64,000 nt of DNA from Roseibium marinum (GTDB lineage: Bacteria; Pseudomonadota; Alphaproteobacteria; Rhizobiales; Stappiaceae): assembly GCF_002906165.1 (NCBI RefSeq), contig NZ_PPCN01000001.1:620001-684000 (forward strand), in the 5' to 3' direction. This document shows positions 43,458-51,874 of the stretch, in pieces. Position 1 is the first letter of the stretch. Each line of letters starts with the position of its first letter. The position numbers were made by a program, and so were the translations under genes. The notes under the pieces are model-generated. The model saw only the letters and a program-made list of their open reading frames with translations, did not search any database and was not told the DNA's origin.

Positions 43458-44291
43458 GTGGCTGAATCCTTTTTCCTGCCTTATGAATATGTCGACCGTC
43501 TCATCAACCCGGGCCTGCAGACCAGTGCCGGGCCGGTCAGACTGAACCAGTATCTGTGCAAGGACCGCGGCAATGGCGGCAATGACAGTGCGACCAGTTT
43601 TTTCAAGAATTTCCGCTGGGTCAAGGACGCGGACGGCATCAACCTGAACCAGCACGTCGGCGGCAGCGCGATCGATCTGGCGCTCAAGGGCCAGGGAAAC
43701 GACAAGACCTTCGTCAAGATCTGGAACTTCATGCTGAAGAACAAGGACCTGCTCGACAAATACAAGGTCGAGGTCTGCGGCCGGGCCAACAAGGACGGCT
43801 CCAAGGACGTCGAGGGAAAGGGCAAGATCAAGCAGATCTATTTCGACAAGATGTCCGACCGCGCCGCGCTGCAGGAAATGGTCCAGGACCGTTTCTTCGG
43901 CATGGACTGCATCGGCTTCGTCGCCAATTTCCTGATCCATACCGGCGAGTGGGACAAATATCACGGCGTCGCGCCGAAGAACTATCCGAAGCATGTCGCC
44001 AAGATCAACATCGACGACATCAAGGAGGTCAGACCGCTCGACTTCATGGTCTGGAACGGCCATGTGGCGCTGGTCGACTGGGTCTGGAAACTGATCGACG
44101 ACAAGAGCGCCCAGATCGACATGTGCCAGAGCTCCAGCGGCGGCCCGCAATGCAACGAGTATGTCACCCTGAAAGAGACCGGCGGCAAGGGCCTGAACGG
44201 CGGCCGTGAGTTCACCATCCTCGGCGGCACCCCGTCCCCGCCGGTGCGCGGCCATTTCACGATCTGGCGGAAGGAGGGGTTCTGGTACTAA
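43458..44291 (+). CDS. Unknown protein with NlpC/P60-like Cys-His core
   Basis: About 277 aa. No signal peptide or membrane helix. A Cys in FFGMDCIGFVANFL (C151) and a His in VWNGHVALVDWV (H202) have the order and spacing of NlpC/P60/CHAP-type cysteine amidases (DCxGF...GHVAL). The rest, including the N-terminal LNQHVGGSAIDLALKGQG, is unfamiliar. Such a lone, cytoplasmic amidase fold could be a secreted effector or a modifying enzyme. GTG at 43458 is 7 nt from AAGGAG; the ATG at 43452 is too close. A 3' fragment of a relative lies at 46040-46219. Confidence 0.65.
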   Translation: MAESFFLPYEYVDRLINPGLQTSAGPVRLNQYLCKDRGNGGNDSATSFFKNFRWVKDADGINLNQHVGGSAIDLALKGQGNDKTFVKIWNFMLKNKDLLDKYKVEVCGRANKDGSKDVEGKGKIKQIYFDKMSDRAALQEMVQDRFFGMDCIGFVANFLIHTGEWDKYHGVAPKNYPKHVAKINIDDIKEVRPLDFMVWNGHVALVDWVWKLIDDKSAQIDMCQSSSGGPQCNEYVTLKETGGKGLNGGREFTILGGTPSPPVRGHFTIWRKEGFWY

Positions 44292-44296
44292 ACACC

Positions 44297-44409
44297 TAGA
44301 GCGTGTTGCGGTTAAGTGGATTCATGGATTTAGGAAGACGCCCGAGGCAGCGTTTGCATTGCGAATGCGTTCGGGCGATTTCCTGAATTCAATTTAACGC
44401 GACACGCTC
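44297..44409. repeat. Long intergenic palindromic element
   Basis: Outer arms TAGAGCGTGT (44297) and ACACGCTC (44402-44409), with inner pairs including TTAAGTGGATTCA / TGAATTCAATTTAA and GGAA...TTCC around a GC-rich core. It belongs to the same general class of rhizobial palindromes as 7695-7738 but is longer. It begins six bases after the stop of the NlpC-like gene and could act as a terminator. The rest of the gap to 44651 holds a GGCCGGCC-rich dyad only. Confidence 0.6.
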
Positions 44410-44651
44410 GAGAGCGGCGATGCGAGACGATCGCCGGGAGAACCGCAAATCGTTTTCGCGTCAGGCAACTTCGCCTTGGCGCGAAGCGGTCCAATCCAGG
44501 CTGACCTGCCGCTCCGGCCGGCCGGGCTTTCGTTCGTTCGGCGGGACCGGCCGGCCTCCCGCCATCCGCCGGGAGCTTCAGGCGGCACGCGGCCGCTCAT
44601 GGCGGTTGTGCAGGCTGTTTCCTGTCAACAACGATTGGTATGAGGTTGCGG

Positions 44652-45875
44652 TCACGGCCAACTGTGAGGCCCGGTGCCATAACCCGCGCTGTGCCCGCCC
44701 TTGATGTTGCCAAGCACGGTTCCCCTCGGTTGCGGAACATAGCGGACCATCTTGAGCTCGGCCTGGGAAATACCTTCCTTCCTGGCGTAGTCGCGGACAA
44801 GCTTTTCGGCAGCGTCGTACCTGACTTCCTGGCTTATCGCCTTGCTGCCGGCCACGCGCAGGGCCTTGATGCCGGCTCCGACCCCGACAACCAGCAATAC
44901 GCCTTCGGCCACCTGGCCGCTGGTTTTGGCCACTTTCAAAATCTTGACGGCCGTTTCGGCGCCACCGATCGTGTCGCTGACATAATCCGCAAGAAGTTGT
45001 GCGTTGTATTCGACACCATGCGCGGCGGCCAGCAGGTACACCTGCGCCTTGATCACGTCTCCGCCGGCATTTGCCTCCCACGCCTTCATTCTCAGCTTGT
45101 GCGGACGGTTCCAGATCGAAGTGGCGGGAAAAGTCGCTCCGCCCAGCCAGTCGGACACCTTCGCAACACCCGGCGCCGCACTGTGACGGTCCCTCATCAA
45201 GTCCATGTGCATGGACCAGCCGTTGTCATACTGGGTGTCGAAACGCTCGAACGCGCGCTTGAGCTTCGTCTGCACATGTCCCGTCAGCACGGACCTGTAG
45301 TAGCCTGCGCCCAGCATCGTCGTATCGAGCAATTCCTCCCGGTCGATGAGCGCATCGTCGGTCTTGATGGTGTCGCCGTCGTAACCGAGCGAGAACCAGA
45401 ATTCCCATTCCGTGGGAGTGTTTCCCTGCGCGTTCCAGGGCTGGCCCAGTCGCAGCCAGATCCCCTTCGATTCGAGGGTCTGTCGCACGCGCACAAGATA
45501 GTCGGCCTCATCCGGATTGTTGCTGCGCGGGACAAGCGCATCCGCCGTCAGCATCTTGTTGTGATCGACCCGGATGCAGCCGTCGCTTCTCGACACATGC
45601 ACCCGCTTGTCAAGTATCCTGCGTGCCTTCCGTTCTTTCGCCCGGTCACGCAACACAAGGTTCCCGGCGCGCGAAATCACCGCGGCCTTCATGGCGTTTC
45701 TGTAGGCATCTTCGTAAAGCGGATTGAGAACGGCCGCGTCGAGCACCCTTTGCACCTGCGCGACCTGGTCCCTTGAAAGCAGGCGCGCCAGTTTCGGAAC
45801 CGTAGCTATGAGCGTTTCCGCTTCCGGCGCTCCGAGTTCCATTGCCTTTCGCCGGTTCGTTGCGTCGTTTCCCAC
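44652..45875 (-). CDS. Unknown 407-aa protein with a central hydrophobic helix
   Basis: Start is GTG at 45875 behind AAAGGTAAG. No known domain recognised. Residues 1-290 are mixed and soluble (for example RSDGCIRVDHNKM and TEWEFWFSLGYDGDTIKTDD); a Gly/Val helix (about 335-355, GVLLVVGVGAGIKALRV) follows, then a charged helix and a short tail GGHSAGYGTGPHSWP. This layout recalls proteins with a pretoxin helix ahead of a toxin tip, but no catalytic domain follows. Convergent with the NlpC-like gene and flanked by that gene's remnant. Confidence 0.6.
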   Translation of the reverse strand: MGNDATNRRKAMELGAPEAETLIATVPKLARLLSRDQVAQVQRVLDAAVLNPLYEDAYRNAMKAAVISRAGNLVLRDRAKERKARRILDKRVHVSRSDGCIRVDHNKMLTADALVPRSNNPDEADYLVRVRQTLESKGIWLRLGQPWNAQGNTPTEWEFWFSLGYDGDTIKTDDALIDREELLDTTMLGAGYYRSVLTGHVQTKLKRAFERFDTQYDNGWSMHMDLMRDRHSAAPGVAKVSDWLGGATFPATSIWNRPHKLRMKAWEANAGGDVIKAQVYLLAAAHGVEYNAQLLADYVSDTIGGAETAVKILKVAKTSGQVAEGVLLVVGVGAGIKALRVAGSKAISQEVRYDAAEKLVRDYARKEGISQAELKMVRYVPQPRGTVLGNIKGGHSAGYGTGPHSWP

Positions 45876-46039
45876 GTTACTTACCTTTCGAAAACCGAAT
45901 TTTGGGATCCGCGACGCATTCACACCCTCGTGAAGCGCGGCGCTCGACTTCATTGTCAGGCACAGTATGCCGGACCCGTCCCGCGCGCGCCTGTGCCGGA
46001 CGTCACACACATGACGTTGTTGCTGCGCATTCCGGTTAG

Positions 46040-46219
46040 CTGATTGTTTTCAAAGGTGGTTTCAATAAATCAGCGAAACGCGGCAAGAGCGCCCGGATCC
46101 GCATGTGCCGGAACACCAGCGGTGGGCCGCAATGCAATGCAATCGTCATCCTGAAGGGGACCGGTGGCGAGGGACCCGTCACGTCCCCCGACGTGGCCCA
46201 CGTGCTGCCCAGACCTTGA
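46040..46219 (+). pseudogene. 3'-end remnant related to the NlpC-like gene
   Basis: In one open stretch this reads KSARIRMCRNTSGGPQCNAI then VILKGTGGEG, clearly related to KSAQIDMCQSSSGGPQCNEY then VTLKETGGKG near the C-terminus of the protein encoded at 43458-44291. The match is at DNA level too (GGCCCGCAATGCAA-like core). There is no start codon or N-terminal part, so it is a decayed copy. Its end overlaps the ferric-reductase-like gene on the other strand. Confidence 0.75.
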
Positions 46220-46799
46220 GATCCGCCGCCACCTTCACGGTCGCCGCCACGACCAGCGCGCACAGCCCGGCCTTCGACAGCGTCTCCATCGTGCCCTCGA
46301 TCAGCAGCGCATGGACCACGCTGCCGGTGACGATTGCCACCGCCAGGGCCGTATGAGCGGGCCGCCAGACGCGCGGGCGCAGGCGGCGGCGGAAAATGGC
46401 GAGCACTGCAGCGGCGAACACCGCCCACATGGCGATCACGCCCCAGACGGAGAACGGCGTCGGCGAGCGGAACAGGAGCGCGTCGATCACGTCCGGCGGG
46501 CTGGTGATCCACAGCCCGGCGACATGGACGATCACCACCGCCACCAGCAGGCCGCCGGTCCAGCGGTGGATACGCCGCCCGCGCGGACCGGCGAGGCCCG
46601 GTAGATATCCGCCCGCCAGCAGCGGCTGGAGCAGCAGCAGGGCCATCGCGATTATCCCGGCGAAGCCGGCGGCGATATAAACCGGCTGGCGCCATTGCAG
46701 CAGCGGGCTTGCCGCTGCCGCGGCCAACGGCACGAGGAGCGCTGCTGCAAGCGCGGCCCAGATCAGGACGGCACGGGCCCGGCGCGTGGCTGTCGGCAT
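46179..46799 (-). CDS. Ferric-reductase-like membrane protein
   Basis: 206 aa with about six hydrophobic helices and paired histidines spaced as heme ligands (RIHRWTGGLLVAVVIVHVAG, then WRPAHTALAVAIVTGSVVHA), as in ferric reductase/cytochrome b561-like membrane domains. It probably moves electrons across the inner membrane. ATG at 46799 with GAGCGGGGA upstream, 7 bp after the previous gene's stop, so it is cotranscribed with it. Confidence 0.82.
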   Translation of the reverse strand: MPTATRRARAVLIWAALAAALLVPLAAAAASPLLQWRQPVYIAAGFAGIIAMALLLLQPLLAGGYLPGLAGPRGRRIHRWTGGLLVAVVIVHVAGLWITSPPDVIDALLFRSPTPFSVWGVIAMWAVFAAAVLAIFRRRLRPRVWRPAHTALAVAIVTGSVVHALLIEGTMETLSKAGLCALVVAATVKVAADLKVWAARGPRRGT

Positions 46800-46806
46800 T
46801 CCCCGC

Positions 46807-47307
46807 TCAGGCAGGCTGCAGGACGAAATGGGCTTCAAGGGCGGTGTCCTTCGCGCTCGACATCACCGGGCGCAGGAAGACAGTCTCGAAGTCGCCGCTG
46901 TCATAGGCAAGATGTCCGTGCGGCTGGCCGAAGGCCGGAACGATCTGCGGCATGTCCATGTAAAAGACGCCGTTGGCGTCCGTCAGCGTCGCCCCGTGGC
47001 TGCGTTTGTCGCGCTCGTGCCCTTCAGTGGTATGTGCCCACATCTGGATGCGCTGCCCGGCCAGCGGCGCGCCGTCGCCCGCACGGCGGACGGTGCCGGT
47101 CATCCGGAACCCGCCGCTGCCGATCCGCTCCACGATGGGGGCGCCGGGCAGATAATTGTTGGCCCCACCGCGCATCGACCGCGTCGGCGCCAGCCCCGCC
47201 GCCCGCGCGGGCACAACAAGCCCGGAGGCTGCCGTCACCAGAGCGGCGCCCAGGATAACGCCACCGGTGGCAAGCAGGCTGCGGCGGGTGAGGAGGTCGG
47301 TGGTCAT
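46807..47307 (-). CDS. Tat-exported intradiol-dioxygenase-fold protein
   Basis: 166 aa. A twin-arginine signal (TRRSLLATGGVILGAALVTA) is followed by a short beta domain similar to protocatechuate/catechol dioxygenase cores: GTVRRAGDGAPLAGQRIQMW, GHERDKRSHGATLTDANGVF and a HGH near GQPHGHLAY. At least one of the usual Tyr iron ligands is not evident, so the metal site may differ. AGGAG precedes the ATG at 47307. Paired with the membrane heme protein gene. Confidence 0.78.
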   Translation of the reverse strand: MTTDLLTRRSLLATGGVILGAALVTAASGLVVPARAAGLAPTRSMRGGANNYLPGAPIVERIGSGGFRMTGTVRRAGDGAPLAGQRIQMWAHTTEGHERDKRSHGATLTDANGVFYMDMPQIVPAFGQPHGHLAYDSGDFETVFLRPVMSSAKDTALEAHFVLQPA

Positions 47308-47619
47308 CAAGATCTCTCCTGTCAGACGAATGGCGGCCGGCGGCCTGTGCCGGCCCGGGTCCTTGAAACTCTCTGTGTGCTCCCATAGGAAATTATAGCG
47401 CCTTTGTGGCGATTTCCGAGTTGGAGCCCGTGCGGAGGCGATAAAGCGCGCTCACGGTTGCGTGAAAATCAGGCATCGGCACCGCCACCGACCGGTCAGA
47501 TGATTGCAGAATGAATGTGCGCGTGGGGTAATCGGGAGAAATCATCCGCATTCGATCGGCTATAGCCGGGGTGAGACGGCCGGCACGCGTTTTTCGAGGG
47601 GCATGCCGCACACCACAAC

Positions 47620-47722
47620 CTCATCCTGAGGAAGCGCGCAAGCGCTGTCTCGAAGGATGGACGGCAAACTCAAGATCCAAGCGCCCATCCTTCAAGTCGG
47701 ACCCGAGGGTCCTCCACACGGC
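47620..47722. repeat. CTCATCCTGAGGA dispersed element
   Basis: CCTCATCCTGAGGAAGCGCG with a hairpin GCGCGCAAGCGC and CTCGAAGGATGG, followed by CCATCCTTCAAGTCGGACCC: the two halves pair. This sequence type is abundant between genes in many Hyphomicrobiales. It occupies the middle of the 568-bp gap 47308-47875, which has no other recognisable content. Confidence 0.65.
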
Positions 47723-47875
47723 CTGGCATGAGCGTGTGGCACGGATCGTCACGGTCCTTCCCTTCCCACCGAACGGGAATACGGATCCTTCCCTGCGGCC
47801 CGGAAACCGTGGACCGTTTCCAACGGCGGCTGTTTGCCGATTGTCGAGGTTTTTTGTCCTGCCTAAACTCCCGGC

Positions 47876-48532
47876 ATGGGACGCATTCTGGAAACCGAAC
47901 TCTACCTGCCGGTCAAGACCTTCCTCGAGGGGCAGGGCTATGAGGTCAAGGCCGAGGTCGGCGCTGCCGACATCGTCGCCTGCCGCGAGGGCGGGGATCC
48001 GGTGATCGTCGAATTGAAGACCGGCTTCACCCTGAGCCTGTTTCACCAGGCCGTCGACCGTCAGTCGATCACCGATGCGGTCTATGTCGCGGTCGCGCGG
48101 GGGCCGGGCAAGCGGTTTCTGGCAAGCCTCAAGAACAACCTCAAACTCGCCCGGCGGCTGGGCCTGGGCGTGATCGTGGTCCGCCTTGCCGACGGGCACG
48201 TTGAAGTTCCCCTCGACCCGGCGTCCTACGCACCGCGCAAGTCCAAACCTCGCAAGGCCCGCCTGCTGCGCGAATTTTCCCGCCGCGTCGGCGACCCCAA
48301 CACCGGCGGCTCGACCCGGGTGACGCTGGTCACCGCCTACCGCCAGGACGCGATCCGCTGCGCCGAACATCTTCATACCAACGGCCCCAGCCGCGGGGCT
48401 GACGTTGCCAAGGCAACCGGCGTCACCCGCGCCACCCGCATGATGGCCGACGATCACTACGGCTGGTTCGAACGCGTCGACCGCGGGATTTATGGCTTGA
48501 CCGTAAAGGGGCGAGGCGCGGTGGGGGCCTGA
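47876..48532 (+). CDS. DUF2161 PD-(D/E)XK nuclease-fold protein
   Basis: 218 aa. N-terminal DUF2161 core with the PD-(D/E)XK pattern: ADIVACREGGDPVIVELKTG (Asp, then ExK). The C-terminal part (about 140-218, SRGADVAKATGVTRATRMM, then WFERVDRGIYGLT) looks like a winged-helix module. The family is annotated as a putative phosphodiesterase and its role is unknown; a DNA-related function is inferred. Confidence 0.88.
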   Translation: MGRILETELYLPVKTFLEGQGYEVKAEVGAADIVACREGGDPVIVELKTGFTLSLFHQAVDRQSITDAVYVAVARGPGKRFLASLKNNLKLARRLGLGVIVVRLADGHVEVPLDPASYAPRKSKPRKARLLREFSRRVGDPNTGGSTRVTLVTAYRQDAIRCAEHLHTNGPSRGADVAKATGVTRATRMMADDHYGWFERVDRGIYGLTVKGRGAVGA

Positions 48533-48587
48533 CGCCGCCCCACGCTCTAAACCCCGACGACACCAGCAAATCCATCCGCTTGCTCCC

Positions 48588-48734
48588 CTCTCCCCCCTTG
48601 AGGGGGAGATGTCCGTGAAACGGGCAGAGGGGGGGGGAACGCCGCCGCAAATTCGGGGAAAGCCGTGTCACTTCGAGAGGCCGTCACCCCCCTCTGTCTC
48701 CTGTCGGAGACATCTCCCCCTCAAGGGGGGAGAA
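48588..48734. repeat. CCCCCTTGAGGGGG inverted element, copy 1
   Basis: Left part CTCCCCCCTTGAGGGGGAGA then GCAGAGGGGGG, right part CCCCCCTCTG then GACATCTCCCCCTCAAGGGG: about 50-bp arms facing each other. A second copy is at 58535-58677. It lies in the 443-bp gap 48533-48975, which also has one GTCATCCCCG...CGGGGATCC palindrome at about 48804-48831. Confidence 0.75.
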
Positions 48735-48975
48735 GGGAGCAAGCCGCGAGGAGTATTGCCGAAAGCAGGGATCTCCAACACCGCGCGCATCTCTCCCTCC
48801 GGGCGTCATCCCCGCCCCCGAACGGGGATCCAATCCACCTCACCGCTCGCCGCAGGACCGGATGGTGTTCAGCCGTCCCGCCAACGTCGGTAGCTGCAGC
48901 AACAGGTCGGTCCGTCGGCGTTGCGCCACATGCGCCCGCCGTCGGAGTACATGGCAAGCTGACGGCGGGAAGCTG

Positions 48976-49974
48976 TCAGCAATACCGCTCGGGGCCGGCC
49001 CATTGCGCATCCGAGTACCTGTCGCCGTGGGTCCAGCCGACCGGCAGCACGGCCTCGATCCGCTCCAGATCCTCTGCCGTGAGGCTGAGGGCTGCGCCCG
49101 AGATGCACTCGCGCAGGTGATCCACCGAGCGCGTCCCCGGGATCGGGATGACATGCGGTCCGCGGCTCAGCAGCCAGGCATTCGCCAGCCCTGCCGCCGT
49201 CGTGCCCATCTCTGCCGCGAGCTTGCGGAAGCCTTCCATGATGCGCAAGTTTTCGCTCAGGTTCGGCTCCGTGAAACGCGGGTTCGCAGCGAGGAACGGC
49301 AGACCGGCGATCCGCTCGCGCGCGATCGGGGTGTCCGTCAGCAGCGAGCGGCCCAGGGGCGAGAAGGCCACCATGGCGACACCGAGTTCGGCGCAGGCCT
49401 GCACCAGTCCGAGATCGGGCGCCCGCGTGGAGAGCGAATATTCCGATTGAACGGCGGCGACGGGGAAGGCTTTCATGGCGCGCCGCAGGGTCGAGGGCGC
49501 GACTTCCGAAAGACCGATCGCGCGGGCCTTGCCCTTTTCGACCAGCCGGCCAAGATTGGCTGCCGTTTCCTCCGGGGTGAAGCGCGGATCGCGGCGATGG
49601 GCGTAGAAGAGGTCCACACACTCCAGGCCGAGCCTTTGCAACGATTTGTCCAGTTCGGTTTCAAGGTGCTCAGCCGAATTGTCATAGCCGCGGTTGCCGT
49701 CAGCATCGCGGGTGATCGTGGCCTTTGTCGCGATAACGAATTCGTCCCGCGCGCCCGGATTGGCTTTCAGATAGGTCCCGATGGCGTTTTCCGATTTGCC
49801 CATGCCGTAGACATTTGCCGTGTCCAGATGCGTGACGCCAAGGTCGCGGCAGGCATCGAGAATCGCGTGGCTTTCGGTCTCGTTCGTCGGCCCGTACATG
49901 TCGGAAAAGGACATCGCCCCATAGCCGATCGCGGCTATTTCCGGTCCGTTTGCGCCCAGTCTGCGTTTTTCCAT
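48976..49974 (-). CDS. Aldo/keto reductase
   Basis: 332 aa AKR barrel. Start MEKRRLGANGPEIAAIGYGA; the catalytic tetrad is visible as D (HLDTANVYG), Y (in the same block), K (VIATKAT) and H (FYAHRRD). The cofactor-binding end IPGTRSVDHLRE fits NADPH binding. It is similar to YajO/pyridoxal-reductase-like enzymes; the substrate is not known. Monocistronic. Confidence 0.92.
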   Translation of the reverse strand: MEKRRLGANGPEIAAIGYGAMSFSDMYGPTNETESHAILDACRDLGVTHLDTANVYGMGKSENAIGTYLKANPGARDEFVIATKATITRDADGNRGYDNSAEHLETELDKSLQRLGLECVDLFYAHRRDPRFTPEETAANLGRLVEKGKARAIGLSEVAPSTLRRAMKAFPVAAVQSEYSLSTRAPDLGLVQACAELGVAMVAFSPLGRSLLTDTPIARERIAGLPFLAANPRFTEPNLSENLRIMEGFRKLAAEMGTTAAGLANAWLLSRGPHVIPIPGTRSVDHLRECISGAALSLTAEDLERIEAVLPVGWTHGDRYSDAQWAGPERYC

Positions 49975-50159
49975 GTTTCTCTCTACCCGCTGGAAAAGCT
50001 GAAGAATTCTTTCTTAAGCCATTGGCTTGATCCCTGAAAGAGCCGAAGCGCCCGAAACGACCTCCTGCGCGCCTGGCGGGCAAACCCCGACCGGCCGTTC
50101 AGGGGGCTGAGGCCGCCATATTGCTTTTGGGTGGGGTCAGGTAGCGCTGCAATTCCCGC

Positions 50160-51026
50160 ATGACACAACCGCCGGACCGCACTACCCTGGCGCGCATGAG
50201 TTCAGGCGATTGGTCAGATACGGAAAACGACGCCGTTGTCGCGGCTTATTTCGCCATGCTCGGCGATGAGCTGTCCGGTCAATCCTACAACAAGGCCGCC
50301 CATAACCGCCTGTTGCAGGAGCAGATCGGGCGCAGCCGAGGCTCGATCGAATTCAAGCTTTGCAATGTCTCGGCCGCAGCTATGGGGCTTGGCGTGCTGA
50401 CCATCAAGGGCTATCTGCCCCGGTTCAATTTCCAGATGGCGCTTGCGGAAGCCGTGTCTCGCTGGCTGGCGCGGCATCCGGAATGGGAAACCGCACTCAA
50501 TGGGATGCAGTCGCACAGAGCCGAGGAGCCTCCAGCCGTGTTCGTCGGCGTTGCGCCGACACTCCAAAACGCACCGCCCCCAGAGGAAACCGAAAAGCTG
50601 ATCGCCGTCGCCCGACGCTTCGACGTCGCCGGCCGCGACGAGCGCAACCGGGCGCTGGGCCAAGCGGGCGAGGAACTGGTGTATCACCATGAACGCGGCC
50701 AGTTGCTGCGGCAGGGCCGCGACGATCTTGCCGGGAAAGTCGTCTGGGTGTCCAAGGAAGACGGCGACGGCGCGGGCTACGACATTTCAAGCTTCACACC
50801 GGAGGGCTGCGACCGCCTGATCGAGGTCAAGACCACCAACGGCTGGGAACGCACGCCCTTCCACATTTCCCGCAACGAACTGGAGGTGGCGGAGGCCCGC
50901 CGCGACGACTGGTATCTCTTCCGCCTCTACGAATTCGCCCGCACCCCCAAAGCCTTCGAACTGCGCCCGCCGCTGGAGGCACATGTGGCGCTGACAGCGA
51001 CGAGTTTTCAGGCGAGTTTCGGGTGA
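50160..51026 (+). CDS. DUF3883 nuclease-fold protein
   Basis: 288 aa. C-terminal DUF3883 (about 165-275) with LGQAGEELVYHHERGQL, GYDISSF, RLIEVKTTNG (E-x-K) and PFHISRNELEVAEARRDDWY, a PD-(D/E)XK-like arrangement common in restriction-related proteins. The N-terminal half (about 15-120, NDAVVAAYFAMLGDEL and KAAHNRLLQEQIGRSRGSIE) is a helical DNA-binding-like domain found with it. Next to a restriction-modification cassette transcribed toward it; a defence role is inferred. Confidence 0.85.
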   Translation: MTQPPDRTTLARMSSGDWSDTENDAVVAAYFAMLGDELSGQSYNKAAHNRLLQEQIGRSRGSIEFKLCNVSAAAMGLGVLTIKGYLPRFNFQMALAEAVSRWLARHPEWETALNGMQSHRAEEPPAVFVGVAPTLQNAPPPEETEKLIAVARRFDVAGRDERNRALGQAGEELVYHHERGQLLRQGRDDLAGKVVWVSKEDGDGAGYDISSFTPEGCDRLIEVKTTNGWERTPFHISRNELEVAEARRDDWYLFRLYEFARTPKAFELRPPLEAHVALTATSFQASFG

Positions 51027-51085
51027 CGAGTCTGGAAAATGTCCAACCACCTTGCGAATGAGACCAGAATAAATGAGGTTTTTTG

Positions 51086-51874
51086 TTAGAGGCGATAATT
51101 GCGGATTGCGTTTTGGTCAATTTTATTAGCGGGCACGAGCTTATAGTGTCTTTCTTCAACAACTTTAATTTCGTCTTCCAGAAGCGTCAGTTCGAATAGT
51201 GCAACAATTTTGTCCGACATAAACTGTGCCGCAATTGCTCTGCAACGCATACCCGTAAATTTTTCTTCAACAAACCTAATATCTTGAGTTGTCTGAACAA
51301 TTCCTATTTGATCTTTGCCACCCTTGGCTTGTACCGGGATGACGTACTGACAACCATGCTTGTCCAGACCGACGTAGAGTTCGTCGATCTCAATCTGCCC
51401 GATACCTTTTACTGTCGTACGAAGATGATTCTGTAGACTGTAAGTGGTGAGTCCTAGGAAAGTATCGATTAGTCGATTGTATCGAACAATTGCTAGCAAC
51501 GCTTGTTCATCGTCAAGCGCATAGGCCCGTATGATTTCAGGAGTAGCATCGGGAATGTTGATTGTTATGAGATCGCTGCGCGGAAGAATGCGGTTGATTT
51601 TAACCAACCTAAAACGATATACAGCACGCCCTGCGAGCTCGATGACCCATTCCATCCCTTCCGGTTGAGTGTTCTCTATATTGTCCGGCAAGGCAGTACG
51701 AAATCGAAATGAATAAAGGACATCTCCCAAGTTTTTAGGTAGTCCGATTTTCAGTTCGCTCGCTGATTCTTCGATGTCTTGTCGGGCGAATTCTAATTCT
51801 TTTGCTCCTTCGAAATACCGATCGAAGAATATCTTTTCAATTAGTACTGAATACCGATTTTCTGCTTTAGCCAT
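51086..51874 (-). CDS. Probable Type II restriction endonuclease
   Basis: 262 aa, no close family recognised, but EIDELYVGLDKHGCQYVIPV then QAKGGKD gives a D...(Q)xK catalytic pattern of the PD-(D/E)XK type (with Gln for Glu). It directly follows a cytosine methyltransferase gene, overlapping by 8 bp, and base composition is AT-rich like that gene. The position and motif support the cognate endonuclease of the system; the target sequence is unknown. Confidence 0.72.
   Translation of the reverse strand: MAKAENRYSVLIEKIFFDRYFEGAKELEFARQDIEESASELKIGLPKNLGDVLYSFRFRTALPDNIENTQPEGMEWVIELAGRAVYRFRLVKINRILPRSDLITINIPDATPEIIRAYALDDEQALLAIVRYNRLIDTFLGLTTYSLQNHLRTTVKGIGQIEIDELYVGLDKHGCQYVIPVQAKGGKDQIGIVQTTQDIRFVEEKFTGMRCRAIAAQFMSDKIVALFELTLLEDEIKVVEERHYKLVPANKIDQNAIRNYRL

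Noticed and set aside
47393..47611. 72-codon minus-strand frame
   Set aside because: No SD, no domain, and it runs into the dispersed CTCATCCTGAGG element. Probably non-coding.
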